Under the pieces are notes generated by a model. The model was not told the DNA's origin and did not search any database. It saw only the letters and a program-made list of their open reading frames with translations. A program made the position numbers and the translations under genes. DNA of 64,000 bases from Nakamurella antarctica (GTDB taxonomy: Bacteria > Actinomycetota > Actinomycetes > Mycobacteriales > Nakamurellaceae), in the NCBI RefSeq assembly GCF_003860405.1, contig NZ_CP034170.1:1550001-1614000 (forward strand), written 5' to 3'. Positions 30,529-40,331 of the stretch are shown one piece after another. How positions within the stretch are numbered: the stretch's first letter is position 1; each line of letters starts with the position of its first letter.

Positions 30529-31944
30529 ATGATCACCCAGTGGGTGTTGCTCGGCGTTGGTCTGGTGCTCATCCTATTGACCGCGTTGTATGTGGCCGCC
30601 GAATTCAGCTTGATTACTGTTGACCGCGCCACCGTCACCCGTGAGGCCGCGGCGGGAGATCCCCGGTCGAAATCCTTGCTTATCGGCCTGAAAACGCTAT
30701 CCACTCAGCTCTCAACCGCGCAAGTCGGAATCAGCGCCACCACACTGGCGTTGGGTTTCATCATGCAGCCCTCGGTGGCGGCCCTGCTAGCGGGACCATT
30801 GACCGCCATTGGTTTGGGCGCCGCGACGGCCAACGGCGCAGGCGTCGTCATTGCCCTGATTCTCGCCAATATCTTGTCTATGGTGTTCGGCGAATTGGTG
30901 CCGAAGAACCTGGCGATTGCTACGCCCATGGCTATCGCTAAATCGGTGATCGGGCCGATCAGGTTCTCGACGATCATCTTTCGACCGTTCATTTGGGTGT
31001 TAAACGGAATCGCGAACGGTGTGCTGCGCGCCTTTGGGATCGAGCCTCAAGAAGAATTGCGATCGGCTCGATCCGCTGAGGAGCTCTCATCCTTGGTGAT
31101 GCGTTCTGCTGCCCAGGGCACCCTGGAGGGTCCGACTGCAGGGTTGCTCGCCCGATCCATATCGTTTTCCAGTAAGACTGCCGATGAGGTGCTGACCCCG
31201 CGAGTTCGGGTGCGGTTCATCAAATCCACCGAGTCAGCTGCCGAGATCATCACCGCCGCTGCCGAGACCGGCCATTCCCGGTTCCCCGTCATCGGGGAGG
31301 ATTCCGATGACGTGTTGGGCCTGGTTCATCTGAAAAAAGCGCTGTCGATTCCGCGGGAGCAGCGCAGCACAGTCCCGGTATCCGCGCTGCTGTCGGAAGT
31401 TCCGGTAATTCCTGGAACGATGCCGCTGGATGCGCTTTTGGATCTGCTGCGCGACCGCGGCCATCAAATGGCTGTCGTCGCCGACGAGTACGGCGGTACC
31501 GCCGGAGTTCTGACGCTCGAAGATGTTGTCGAGGAACTGGTGGGTGAAATCACCGACGAACACGATTCGCAGGCAAAGCGCGGGGAGCGTAGGCCGGACA
31601 AAACCTGGCTCCTACCTGGGACTTTGCGCCCGGATGAGGTTGCAGATATGACGGGGGTGGAATTACCGGAGGCTGGGGAATACGAGACCATTGCGGGCCT
31701 GGTGATGTCCAGGCTTGGGCGGATGGCCGGTGTCGGAGACTATGTGGTGGTGGAAGCGACCGTCCGGCACGGCGTGGCGTTAGGGATCCGAGCCAATGTT
31801 GCCGATGCCGAGGAAATCTTCCCCGATCTGGACAACGACATCCCGCGAGCCGGTCACGTCCGCTTGGACGTGATCCGCCACAGCCAACGTCGAATCGACG
31901 CCATTGCCCTCTCGGCCATCGGCGTGGAACCAGAGGAAGACTGA
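30529..31944 (+). CDS. CNNM/CBS-domain membrane protein with CorC_HlyC domain
   Basis: A 471-residue protein of the bacterial CNNM (DUF21) group, formerly annotated hemolysin-like. The N-terminal DUF21 domain has about four membrane helices (WVLLGVGLVLILLTALYVAAEFSL; SATTLALGFIMQPSVAALLAGPL; VIALILANILSMVFGELVPKNLAIA). A CBS pair follows at about 210-340 (VLTPRVRVRFI; FPVIGEDSDDVLGLVHLKKAL; DRGHQMAVVADEYGGTAGVLTLEDVVEELVGEI), then a C-terminal CorC_HlyC domain. Relatives export Mg2+ or Co2+. ATG at 30529 with GGAG upstream. It overlaps the next CNNM gene by one base. Confidence 0.93.
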   Translation: MITQWVLLGVGLVLILLTALYVAAEFSLITVDRATVTREAAAGDPRSKSLLIGLKTLSTQLSTAQVGISATTLALGFIMQPSVAALLAGPLTAIGLGAATANGAGVVIALILANILSMVFGELVPKNLAIATPMAIAKSVIGPIRFSTIIFRPFIWVLNGIANGVLRAFGIEPQEELRSARSAEELSSLVMRSAAQGTLEGPTAGLLARSISFSSKTADEVLTPRVRVRFIKSTESAAEIITAAAETGHSRFPVIGEDSDDVLGLVHLKKALSIPREQRSTVPVSALLSEVPVIPGTMPLDALLDLLRDRGHQMAVVADEYGGTAGVLTLEDVVEELVGEITDEHDSQAKRGERRPDKTWLLPGTLRPDEVADMTGVELPEAGEYETIAGLVMSRLGRMAGVGDYVVVEATVRHGVALGIRANVADAEEIFPDLDNDIPRAGHVRLDVIRHSQRRIDAIALSAIGVEPEED

Positions 31945-33041
31945 TGACCACCCAATGGCTCCTCGTCGGGCTCGTTATTTTGCTGTTGTTTGCCAGTGCC
32001 TTCTTTGTTGCGGCCGAATTTTCGTTAATTTCAGCGCGTCGGTCCGTCATTGAACCGCTTGCCATCAGCAGCGCTCGCGCTCGATCGACGCTGAAGGCGA
32101 TGGAGGACGTTTCTTTAATGATGGCCTGCGCCCAGCTGGGGATTACGTTGTGCGCGGTGCTGTTGGGCGCGCTGGGGGAGCCTGCCGTCGCAAAGTTACT
32201 CGAGCCATTGTTCGACTCCTTGGGAGTGCCCGCCGGTTGGTTGCACCCGGTGGCGCTCACCGTGGCATTAGTGCTGGTTGTGGGTGCACACGTGGCGCTG
32301 GGCGAGATGGTGCCAAAGAATATCGCAATCGCTAGTCCGGAATCGGTGGCAATGCTTTTGGCTCCACCGCTGCGGATGATCGTGAAAGTTCTCGGACCGG
32401 TTTTGCGGGTGCTCAATAAGGTGTCCAACTCCGTAGTTCGGAAATTCGGCGTCGAGCCGCGAGACGAAGTTGCCTCCGCCTTCACACGCGAGGAGGTAGC
32501 GGGGCTTGTCGCCGAATCCCGCGAGGAAGGGCTGCTGCGGGATGAAGAACACCTCCTGCTCACCAGTGCTTTGGATTTCGACGAAGCCAAAATCGCCGGA
32601 ATTGTGGTCCCAGATTCGCAGGTGGTGTCGGTGCCCGAGGGAGCCAGCGCCGCTGACGTCGAATTGGCCTGCGCTCGGACGGGTTTTTCCCGGTTCCCGG
32701 TTCGCGCTGATGACGGCCGTTACACCGGATATTTGCATATTCGGGACGTCGTCAGCATTGACGACGCGGAGCGGGATTTGCCCATAGAACAAAGCCTCAT
32801 TCGGCCGCTGCCGGTGCTTCCGCTGGACACCAACCTGCGGAAGGCATTGGACCAAATGCGGCGTGCGGGTGCGCACCTCGCGCAGGTTTCCATCGCTGGC
32901 ACGGGTACACCTGTTGCCGCTGAACGCAGCGGCGTGGTGATGTTGGAAGATGCTATCGAACAGTTGATCGGTGAGGTCCGCGACGCCACACGGCGTCGGC
33001 CCGAAATTGGCCGTGCGACCCGACGCGTCGAGTTGAAGTGA
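31944..33041 (+). CDS. CNNM/CBS-domain membrane protein without CorC domain
   Basis: A 365-residue partner of the preceding protein. The DUF21 membrane part is conserved (LLVGLVILLLFASAFFVAAEFSLISARR; MACAQLGITLCAVLLGALGEPA; ALVLVVGAHVALGEMVPKNIAIA), followed by two CBS repeats (ESREEGLLRDEEHLLLTSALDFDE..IVVPDSQV; ARTGFSRFPVRADDGRYTGYLHIRDV), and it stops without the CorC_HlyC domain. Tandem long/short CNNM pairs are common in actinobacteria (M. tuberculosis Rv1841c/Rv1842c) and may form heterodimers. The ATG shares a base with the upstream TGA. The pair lies between prcA and pafA. Confidence 0.92.
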   Translation: MTTQWLLVGLVILLLFASAFFVAAEFSLISARRSVIEPLAISSARARSTLKAMEDVSLMMACAQLGITLCAVLLGALGEPAVAKLLEPLFDSLGVPAGWLHPVALTVALVLVVGAHVALGEMVPKNIAIASPESVAMLLAPPLRMIVKVLGPVLRVLNKVSNSVVRKFGVEPRDEVASAFTREEVAGLVAESREEGLLRDEEHLLLTSALDFDEAKIAGIVVPDSQVVSVPEGASAADVELACARTGFSRFPVRADDGRYTGYLHIRDVVSIDDAERDLPIEQSLIRPLPVLPLDTNLRKALDQMRRAGAHLAQVSIAGTGTPVAAERSGVVMLEDAIEQLIGEVRDATRRRPEIGRATRRVELK

Positions 33042-33084
33042 CGCATCCAACTATCGCCTGCCCACGATCACACGGCACACCGCC

Positions 33085-33090
33085 TAGGGT
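33085..33090 (+). promoter_or_regulatory. Leaderless -10 element of pafA
   Basis: TAGGGT seven bases upstream of the pafA ATG at 33098. Confidence 0.5.
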
Positions 33091-33097
33091 GTGACGT

Positions 33098-34456
33098 ATG
33101 CAGCGGCGGATCATGGGAATCGAAACAGAGTTCGGCATCACGTGCACCTTTAAGGGCCAGCGGAGGCTGAGTCCCGACGAGGTGGCCAGGTACCTCTTCC
33201 GGCGTGTCGTGTCTTGGGGGCGATCATCAAATGTGTTCCTGCGCAACGGTTCGAGGCTGTATCTCGATGTTGGGTCGCACCCTGAGTACGCCACGGCCGA
33301 ATGTGACGACCTTCTTACGTTGATCGCACACGACAAAGCGGGCGAGCGGATCCTTCACGACCTGGTTATCGATGCCGAGGAGCGGTTGGTCGAAGAGGGA
33401 GTTGGTGGTGACATCTACCTCTTCAAGAACAACACCGATTCGGCAGGGAACTCCTACGGTTGCCACGAGAACTTTTTGATCTCACGGCAGGGTGAGTTCT
33501 CGCGAATCTCCGACGGGATGATCCCATTCTTGGTGACGCGACAACTCGTGGCAGGCGCGGGCAAAGTGTTGCAGACCCCCCGTGGCGCAACGTACTGCTT
33601 ATCCCAGCGCGCGGAGCACATCTGGGAGGGCGTATCCAGCGCCACTACCAGGTCGCGGCCGATCATTAATACGCGCGACGAACCCCACGCTGACGCCGAA
33701 CGCTTCAGGCGCTTGCATGTCATCGTGGGTGATTCGAATATGAGTCAGACCACGACCTTGCTCAAGGTCGGGGCGGCAGCGTTGGTGCTGGAAATGATCG
33801 AGGCGGGAGTGCCACTGCGCGACTTCACGTTCGAAAACCCGATCAGGGCCATTAGGGAGATCTCTAACGACTTGACCGGTCGGCGACTCGTCAAACTTGC
33901 CCGCGGCGGGGAGATCAACGCTTTCGACGCGCAGAGCGACTATTACAACCGCGCCGTTGCCTTTGTCGCGAAGCGTGGTAGCGATCCGATCAGCGAGAGA
34001 GTTCTGGATCTGTGGGGCCGCACCCTGCGTGCCATCGAGAGCAATAACTTTTCTGCGGTCGATACCGAAATCGATTGGATTATCAAAAAGAAGCTGATTG
34101 ATCGGTACATGGCCAAGAATAACCTGGACCTGACCAGCCCTCGGGTTGCGCAAATTGACCTCACCTACCACGACGTTCGCCCGGGTCGAGGGTTGTATTC
34201 GCTGCTGGAGGCCAGGGGACAGGCCGCAACAGTGGTCACCGAGGCGCAAATCCTCGAAGCGACAACCGTGGCGCCACAAACAACACGGGCAAAGCTACGC
34301 GGTGAATTTGTCGCGGCGGCTCAGGACGCCGGGCGCGACTACACGGTCGACTGGGTGCACCTCAAACTCAACGATCAGGCACAACGTACGGTGCTTTTGA
34401 AAGACCCCTTTAAGTGTGTCGACGAGCGTGTGGACAAGCTCATTGAGTCCATTTAA
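33098..34456 (+). CDS. pafA: Pup-protein ligase
   Basis: A 452-residue glutamine-synthetase-like ligase. It phosphorylates the C-terminal Glu of deamidated Pup and forms an isopeptide bond to a target lysine. N-terminal metal-site Glu in IMGIETEFG (E9), catalytic Asp D57 in [37 protein letters not shown], and the C-terminal Pup-binding domain ([20 protein letters not shown]). It lacks the loop present in Dop. Its stop codon overlaps the pafB ATG (TAATG), so pafA-pafB-pafC form one translationally coupled unit with its own promoter. Confidence 0.97.
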   Translation: MQRRIMGIETEFGITCTFKGQRRLSPDEVARYLFRRVVSWGRSSNVFLRNGSRLYLDVGSHPEYATAECDDLLTLIAHDKAGERILHDLVIDAEERLVEEGVGGDIYLFKNNTDSAGNSYGCHENFLISRQGEFSRISDGMIPFLVTRQLVAGAGKVLQTPRGATYCLSQRAEHIWEGVSSATTRSRPIINTRDEPHADAERFRRLHVIVGDSNMSQTTTLLKVGAAALVLEMIEAGVPLRDFTFENPIRAIREISNDLTGRRLVKLARGGEINAFDAQSDYYNRAVAFVAKRGSDPISERVLDLWGRTLRAIESNNFSAVDTEIDWIIKKKLIDRYMAKNNLDLTSPRVAQIDLTYHDVRPGRGLYSLLEARGQAATVVTEAQILEATTVAPQTTRAKLRGEFVAAAQDAGRDYTVDWVHLKLNDQAQRTVLLKDPFKCVDERVDKLIESI

Positions 34457-35436
34457 TGGCAAAAACCAAAGCTGAGCGACTCCTTAATCTCGTGATTGCA
34501 CTCCTCAACGGCGACAAGTATCGAGATGTCTCCTGGATCCGTGCGCATGTCGACGGGTACGACCGGGTCGACTCGGCGGCTGCGGAAGAGGCATTCTTCC
34601 GGATGTTTGAGCGGGACAAAGGCGAACTGCGCGATTTAGGGATACCGCTGCAGACCAACGATGCGGGGGCTTATCGCATCCCGCCCGGTGAGTTCGCGCT
34701 CCCCGAGGTGTCGTTTACTCCAGCAGAGATGGCAGCTTTGGGCCTGGCCGGACGGCTGTGGGAAACGACTGTCCTGGCTGAGGCTGGTTCGGGCGCGCTG
34801 CGAAAACTTGTGGACGCGGGCGCGGGAGATGCGGCCGGAGATTTGGCAGTCGCCGATTCCATCACGCTCCTGCAGCCCAGAGTGAGAACATCCGACCCGG
34901 CGTTTGCGCCACTGTATGCGGCGGTCCAAGCCCGGCGCGCCGTTGAGTTCGAGTATCGGAAGGGCAGCACTGACGCTCCCGTGATAAGACACCTTCGACC
35001 ATGGGGGCTGGTCAGCTGGAAGGGTCGGTGGTACGTGGTCGGGTTCGACCCTGAGCGCGGGGGGCAACGCACCTTCCGGCTGTCCCGAATCGCCGGTCCG
35101 GTGAAGGCCGTCGGCGCTGCGGGCACGGTCACGGTCCCGCCAAACCTTGACCTCCTCGCTATCGTGATGAACTCGACGACACCGGAGCCGGTTCGAATGG
35201 CCACCGTTCGGTTAGCAACAGATGCGGCGGCAGGTCTGCGTCGCAAGGCACAGTTGCTTCCTGCAGATCCGGACTACCCAGATTTCGACCGCGTGCACAT
35301 TCACATGGACCACCTGTGGGACACCGCTCGTTCCCTCGCTGGTCTGGGGCCACACGCGGTGGTGGAGTCTCCACCGGAATTGATTGACGCGGTGGTCACG
35401 CTGCTCCGAGGCGCCAGAGGCGGGGTGCCGGCGTGA
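34456..35436 (+). CDS. pafB: WYL-domain transcriptional regulator PafB
   Basis: A 326-residue regulator. The N-terminal winged helix (KAERLLNLVIALLNGDKYRDVSWIRAHVDGY...AAEEAFFRMFERDKGELRDLGIPL) is followed by a WYL ligand-sensing domain (RHLRPWGLVSWKGRWYVVGFDPERGGQRTFRLSRI) and a WCX extension. With PafC it forms the heterodimeric activator of the mycobacterial, LexA-independent DNA-damage response. It starts at the ATG overlapping the pafA stop. Confidence 0.95.
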   Translation: MAKTKAERLLNLVIALLNGDKYRDVSWIRAHVDGYDRVDSAAAEEAFFRMFERDKGELRDLGIPLQTNDAGAYRIPPGEFALPEVSFTPAEMAALGLAGRLWETTVLAEAGSGALRKLVDAGAGDAAGDLAVADSITLLQPRVRTSDPAFAPLYAAVQARRAVEFEYRKGSTDAPVIRHLRPWGLVSWKGRWYVVGFDPERGGQRTFRLSRIAGPVKAVGAAGTVTVPPNLDLLAIVMNSTTPEPVRMATVRLATDAAAGLRRKAQLLPADPDYPDFDRVHIHMDHLWDTARSLAGLGPHAVVESPPELIDAVVTLLRGARGGVPA

Positions 35437-36419
35437 GCGAAACTGCGACTGACCGCCTCGCAAGGGTCTTGGCGATGGTCCCTTACATCAGCCGGCGACC
35501 CGGCGTGAGCATCAGCGACCTTGCCGCCGAATTCGGGGTCAACGATGCACAAATCACGAAGGACCTGGACCTGTTGATGGTCTGCGGCTTGCCGGGCTAC
35601 TACCCGGACGACCTGATTGACGTCGTCTTGGATGAGGACGGCGGAACAGTGTCCATTGCATTCGACGCGGGGTTGGAACGGCCGGTGCGGCTCACTCGGG
35701 ACGAAGCGGTCGCGTTGACGGTGGCGCTCCGCTCGTTTGCGTCGCTACCCGGTTTAGTTGACGCCGACTCGGTGTATTCGGCGCTGGCAAAGCTGGAGCT
35801 TATCGGGGCGGGTGCGCAGGCGTCTCTGCAGGTCGAAGCAGCTTCTCCCGCAGCAGCTCTCGGTACGGTGCGGGAGGCGCTTGACTCGGGGCGCCAGCTC
35901 TGGATCAAGTACTACACCGCCTCGCGCGATGCGGTGACGGAACGGACGGTCGACCCGTTTCGTGTCCTGGTTACCGATGGTCATTCCTACCTCGAGGCAT
36001 ACTGCCATCGGGTCAATGCGGTGCGGCATTTCCGTGTTGATCGGATCGAGGAAGCGAAGGTCCTCGCCGAACCCAGCCAGGAGCCGCTCTGGATGGATGC
36101 CGAGGTGCCACCACAAATGTTTCATCCGGATCTGTCCGTCGCACCGATCACCTTGGTGTTGTACCCGCGTGCGCACTGGGTAGCTGAGTACTACCAAGTC
36201 GAACTGGTGAGCCAAGATTCGGGCGCCGGCGCGCTACGGGTTCGAATGCGCCCGGCGGGCGATGCGTGGTTGGTGCGGTTGGTGCTCTCGTTGGGCGGCG
36301 CCGCTGTGATCGTGGATCGTCCCGACTTGGCCGAACGGGTGGAAGAGCTGGCTGCCCAAGCATTAACTGCCTATCACCACTCTCACGTCGCCACCGAATC
36401 CGAACTTCCCACAGATTGA
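35433..36419 (+). CDS. pafC: WYL-domain transcriptional regulator PafC
   Basis: A 328-residue partner of PafB with the same layout: winged helix (LARVLAMVPYISRRPGVSISDLAAEFGVNDAQITKDLDLLMVCGLPGY), WYL domain (RVLVTDGHSYLEAYCHRVNAVRHFRVDRI) and WCX domain. The GTG at 35433 overlaps the pafB stop by 4 bp, as needed for equal production of the two subunits. In M. tuberculosis it is followed by tatA and tatC; here only tatC follows. Confidence 0.95.
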   Translation: MSETATDRLARVLAMVPYISRRPGVSISDLAAEFGVNDAQITKDLDLLMVCGLPGYYPDDLIDVVLDEDGGTVSIAFDAGLERPVRLTRDEAVALTVALRSFASLPGLVDADSVYSALAKLELIGAGAQASLQVEAASPAAALGTVREALDSGRQLWIKYYTASRDAVTERTVDPFRVLVTDGHSYLEAYCHRVNAVRHFRVDRIEEAKVLAEPSQEPLWMDAEVPPQMFHPDLSVAPITLVLYPRAHWVAEYYQVELVSQDSGAGALRVRMRPAGDAWLVRLVLSLGGAAVIVDRPDLAERVEELAAQALTAYHHSHVATESELPTD

Positions 36420-36494
36420 TGACCGCTCAGTGGGCGTCCGTACTCCCAGTGCCCGCGTAAAGTTTTAAATATCCCCACCAACACAGGAGTGCGC

Positions 36495-37370
36495 GTGCCC
36501 CTTTTTCGCCGGAAGTCCGCTGAGCGAGCGGCCGACGGCAGCATGTCGCTAATGGAGCACCTCTACGAGCTGCGCCGTCGAATGTTTTGGGCGGCACTGG
36601 CTATTTTTCTGGGAGTAGTGGTCGGATTTATCTGGTTCAACAACGGTGTACCCGCATGGGGGATCTCATCATTGGGCCGTCTACTGATCGAACCGTACTG
36701 CGCCGCCGACGTCCCCAAAGCCTATGGATCCACTGGGGGCTGTGACCTGTTGGCCCTGGGGCCGTTTTCCGGCTTGCAGCTTCAGTTGAAGGCCGCGCTG
36801 ATGGCCGGGCTGGTGTTTTCAAGCCCTGGGTGGCTTTATCAGATTTGGGCGTTCGTGACGCCCGCGCTGTATAGCAAGGAACGCAAGTACGCGTTGACTT
36901 TTGTGAGCGCAGCTGTGGTGTTGTTCTCGGTGGGGGCGGTGATGGCCTACCTCGTCATCCCGCAGGCATTGAAGGTGCTCCTAGGATTCGGTGGCGACGC
37001 AGTTATCTCCGCCTTGGAAGCCGATCAGTACTACTCCTTCCTCATGACGTTGCTGATAGTTTTCGGGCTTTCGTTTGAGCTTCCGTTGTTTTTGATCGCG
37101 CTCAATCTGGTGGGTGTGATCTCCGGTGCGCAGCTGGCGAAGTGGCGCCGGTATGCGATCTTTGGGCTCTTCGTCCTCGCCGCGCTGGTGGTCCCCGGAA
37201 ACGATCCGATCACCATGTTGGCGCTGGCTCTCTCGCTCACGTTGTTGTACGAAGTGAGCCTCCAATTCGCCAAGTTCTCCGACAAACGCAAACGACGAAA
37301 AGTCGGTTCCGGGGGCTTCGAAGGACTGGGCGATGACGAGGCTTCGCCGGACCCGGTCGCCGAAGAGTAG
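36495..37370 (+). CDS. tatC: Sec-independent translocase subunit TatC
   Basis: A 291-residue polytopic receptor for twin-arginine signal peptides. Six membrane helices are visible. The conserved start SLMEHLYELRRRMF and the glutamate-containing second loop (ALMAGLVFSSPGWLYQIWAFVTPALYSKERK) are present, as is the FGLSFELPLFLIALNLVGVI segment. The start is placed at the second GTG (36495) because AGGAG at 36485-36489 is five bases upstream; the first GTG at 36489 overlaps that ribosome-binding site. The usual upstream tatA is absent: only 75 bp separate pafC from this start and no short TatA-like frame fits. Confidence 0.95.
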   Translation: MPLFRRKSAERAADGSMSLMEHLYELRRRMFWAALAIFLGVVVGFIWFNNGVPAWGISSLGRLLIEPYCAADVPKAYGSTGGCDLLALGPFSGLQLQLKAALMAGLVFSSPGWLYQIWAFVTPALYSKERKYALTFVSAAVVLFSVGAVMAYLVIPQALKVLLGFGGDAVISALEADQYYSFLMTLLIVFGLSFELPLFLIALNLVGVISGAQLAKWRRYAIFGLFVLAALVVPGNDPITMLALALSLTLLYEVSLQFAKFSDKRKRRKVGSGGFEGLGDDEASPDPVAEE

Positions 37371-37415
37371 TCCGGCGGCGCGGGTACCGCTGGGCAGTAT
37401 GGGACGCTGGTAATT

Positions 37416-40205
37416 GTGAGTAACGGATCTGAAGACAACTCGTCGCCGGCAGAGCGCTATCTGGCCTCGCGGGAGCGGGCCAAGTATCCAGATCTGGCTT
37501 CGTTCGTCGCTGAACTGCCGTTCGAGCTGGATGCATTTCAAGATCAGGGATGCCGCGCACTCGAGGACGGACGAGGCGTTTTAGTGTGTGCGCCCACTGG
37601 TGCGGGTAAGACCGTTGTCGGCGAATTTGCAGTACACCGAGCTCTAACTCGAGGGGGGAAGTGTTTCTACACCACCCCGATAAAGGCCCTGTCCAACCAG
37701 AAGTACGCGGATCTGGTGGCGCGGTACGGTGCGTCGTCGGTGGGGTTGCTGACCGGGGACTCGTCGATCAACCCGCACGCACCTGTCGTCGTGATGACCA
37801 CCGAGGTGTTGCGCAACATGCTGTACGCGGACTCGGTGGATCTGGACGATTTGACGTCGGTGGTGATGGACGAAATTCATTACCTCGCCGATAAGTTCCG
37901 CGGGGCCGTGTGGGAAGAAGTGATCCTGCACCTGGACGCCAGTGTGCAATTGGTGGGCCTGTCCGCCACCGTTAGCAACGCGGAAGAATTTGGGGCCTGG
38001 TTACAGGAAGTCCGCGGGCACACGACCGTTGTCGTTGACGAGCACCGGCCCGTGCCGCTGTGGCAACACATGATGGTGGGCCGCCGAATGTTCGACCTCT
38101 TCGGTAAGGCCATCTCTAGCGAGGACGGCCGGGACGAGGGACGCCCACAGGCATATGCCCGCATCGACCCGGCCCTGGCAAAGGCCGCGGCGGACGCCGA
38201 GGCTCGGTTTAGTCGCTGGGGCGGGGACTCCCGTAGCCAACGGGGAACCGCTCGCGGATCGGTGAGCGGAAATCGCGGCACCCACTTCCGCCCGCCAGCC
38301 CGCGTTGACGTCATCGAAAAGCTTGACGGTGCTGGTCTTTTGCCCGCCATCACCTTTATTTTTTCACGTGCGGGCTGCGAGGCCGCGGTGGAGCAATGTG
38401 TGAAATCCGGAATGCGGCTCACTACCCAGGCTCAGCGAGAGCGGATACGTGCGGTCATCGACCGTCGCAGTGTTGACCTTCCCGAGGCAGACCTCGCGGT
38501 GTTGGGTTACTGGGAATGGCGGGAAGCGCTGGAACGCGGAATCGCCGCCCACCATGCCGGGATGCTGCCGGTGTTTAAAGAAACAGTCGAAGAACTCTTC
38601 GTGGCGGGCCTGATCAAAACTGTCTTTGCCACCGAAACCCTGGCCCTCGGGATCAACATGCCTGCGCGCACCGTCGTGTTAGAAAAGTTGACCAAGTACA
38701 ACGGCGAGGGCCACGTCGATTTGACTGCGGGGGAATACACGCAACTCACCGGCCGCGCGGGCAGGCGCGGTATCGACGTGGAAGGCCACGCCGTGGTGCT
38801 CTGGGCTCCGGGGATGGATCCGCGCGCCGTGGCAGGTCTGGCCTCCAAACGGCTCTATCCGTTGCGGTCGTCATTCCGACCCAGTTACAACATGGCGGTT
38901 AATCTAACTGACCGTCTCGGCCAGCAACGAGCGCGTCAACTGCTTGAGCTCTCGTTCGCGCAGTTCCAGTCCAATGCAACCGTGGTCGGCATGGCCCGAC
39001 AAGTGACGCGCAATGTCGAAAACATTGCGGCGCACGCGGTGTCGATGGAATGTCACCTGGGCAACACTGAGGAATATTTCTCTCTCATCAACGACCTCGC
39101 CGCGCGGGAGAAGGAGCTAGCCAAGGGCGGTGGCGCTCGGCGACGCGAACAGACACAGACCGACCTCGCCGCACTTCGGCGCGGCGACATCATCGCAATT
39201 AGGGGCGGCAAGCGCTCCGGCCTAGCGGTCATCCTCGACCCCATGGTGGCTGCTGACGGTAGCTCGAGGCCACTGGTTCTTACGGAGGGCACATGGGCGG
39301 GCCGGCTGGCCAGTGCGGATTTTAGCGGACCGGTTCCTATCCTGGGCAGGCTGCGTCTGCCGAAACATGTGGAGCACGCCTCTCCTGGTGTCCGACGGGA
39401 GTTGGCAGCGGCGCTTCTGGCCCAGGGAATTGCGGCGCCGCGACGTGAACCTCGCCGCAGCGCCGGAGAGGACGCGGAGCTGGTCGTACTTCGCCGGGCC
39501 GTGCGGGCGCACCCGGTACATGGATGCGCAGACAGGGATAGCCATCTGCAGTGGGCGCGACGCAGGGCCAATCTCTTCTCGGAGAATGCGGGGCTATCGG
39601 CAAAAGTTGACAGCGCACGCGACTCGCTAGGGGAGGCGCTTGCCCGGATCCTCGGCTTGCTCCGAAGCCGCGGCTACCTGGCGGGGGATCGGCTTACGGA
39701 TGCTGGCCGTGTTCTTTCTCGGATCTGGTCCGAGAGCGATCTGGTGGTGGCTGAATGCCTTCGGGAGCAGCTGTGGGATCACCTGGGTGCCCCTGATCTA
39801 GCTGCCGTGGTTTCGGCACTAGTCTTCGAGGCGCGACGTGACCTCACCACGCCATCGCACCTGCCCACGGCAGCTTCGGCGGAGGCGCTCGCGGCCACGT
39901 CGAAGTTGTGGGCAAGCATCACGGGCGAGGAATCGGCCCGCGGGCTGGCAACCAGCCGCGAGTTGGACTTCGGGTTTGCTGGCGCCATCTACACGTGGGC
40001 TGATGGCGGTACTCTCACCGAGGCACTGGCGGTCGCCGCATATGGTGGCGCCGAGTTGCCCGCCGGCGACTTCGTTCGATGGTGTCGGCAAGTGATAGAT
40101 CTTCTGGATCAAATCCACACAGTTGCCTCGGAACCCCTGGCCAGCACGTGCAAACATGCCGTCGGAGCCTTGCGGCGTGGTGTCGTGGCGCTAGTCGCGG
40201 GCTGA
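37416..40205 (+). CDS. helY: Ski2/Mtr4-like DExH helicase HelY
   Basis: A 929-residue superfamily 2 helicase. Walker A APTGAGKT at 59-66, motif Ia TTPIKALSNQKY, DEIH box at 152-155 (MDEIHYLADKFRG), motif III SATV, motif VI QLTGRAGRRG, then the winged-helix and DSHCT region (RSSFRPSYNMAVNL ... C-terminal DLAAVVSALVFEAR ...VIDLLDQI). M. tuberculosis HelY (Rv2092c) sits at the same place after tatC. It is presumed to unwind RNA or RNA-DNA hybrids; the precise role in bacteria is poorly defined. GTG at 37416; the start signal is weak, so the first few residues are uncertain. Confidence 0.94.
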   Translation: MSNGSEDNSSPAERYLASRERAKYPDLASFVAELPFELDAFQDQGCRALEDGRGVLVCAPTGAGKTVVGEFAVHRALTRGGKCFYTTPIKALSNQKYADLVARYGASSVGLLTGDSSINPHAPVVVMTTEVLRNMLYADSVDLDDLTSVVMDEIHYLADKFRGAVWEEVILHLDASVQLVGLSATVSNAEEFGAWLQEVRGHTTVVVDEHRPVPLWQHMMVGRRMFDLFGKAISSEDGRDEGRPQAYARIDPALAKAAADAEARFSRWGGDSRSQRGTARGSVSGNRGTHFRPPARVDVIEKLDGAGLLPAITFIFSRAGCEAAVEQCVKSGMRLTTQAQRERIRAVIDRRSVDLPEADLAVLGYWEWREALERGIAAHHAGMLPVFKETVEELFVAGLIKTVFATETLALGINMPARTVVLEKLTKYNGEGHVDLTAGEYTQLTGRAGRRGIDVEGHAVVLWAPGMDPRAVAGLASKRLYPLRSSFRPSYNMAVNLTDRLGQQRARQLLELSFAQFQSNATVVGMARQVTRNVENIAAHAVSMECHLGNTEEYFSLINDLAAREKELAKGGGARRREQTQTDLAALRRGDIIAIRGGKRSGLAVILDPMVAADGSSRPLVLTEGTWAGRLASADFSGPVPILGRLRLPKHVEHASPGVRRELAAALLAQGIAAPRREPRRSAGEDAELVVLRRAVRAHPVHGCADRDSHLQWARRRANLFSENAGLSAKVDSARDSLGEALARILGLLRSRGYLAGDRLTDAGRVLSRIWSESDLVVAECLREQLWDHLGAPDLAAVVSALVFEARRDLTTPSHLPTAASAEALAATSKLWASITGEESARGLATSRELDFGFAGAIYTWADGGTLTEALAVAAYGGAELPAGDFVRWCRQVIDLLDQIHTVASEPLASTCKHAVGALRRGVVALVAG

Positions 40206-40331
40206 CAATTTTAGATTCCGGGTTCGAATTGTGGGGGTTTGTCCACCCCAAGGCGCGCGGCCATGATTGGATCACTGGAGCGTCGTTGACTCCGGGACTG
40301 ACCGCGTCAACATAATGTGAGGGAGGCGCTG

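Noticed and set aside
25001-36419. Pup-proteasome locus as a novel system
   Set aside because: All components are well characterised in mycobacteria and are complete and canonical here. Only the CNNM insertion and the prcB-prcA gap are unusual.
36489-36491. First GTG as tatC start
   Set aside because: It overlaps the AGGAG sequence that serves the second GTG at 36495.
40205-40260. tRNA-like GGTTCGAATT T-loop after helY
   Set aside because: No matching T-stem, anticodon arm or acceptor stem can be folded around it.
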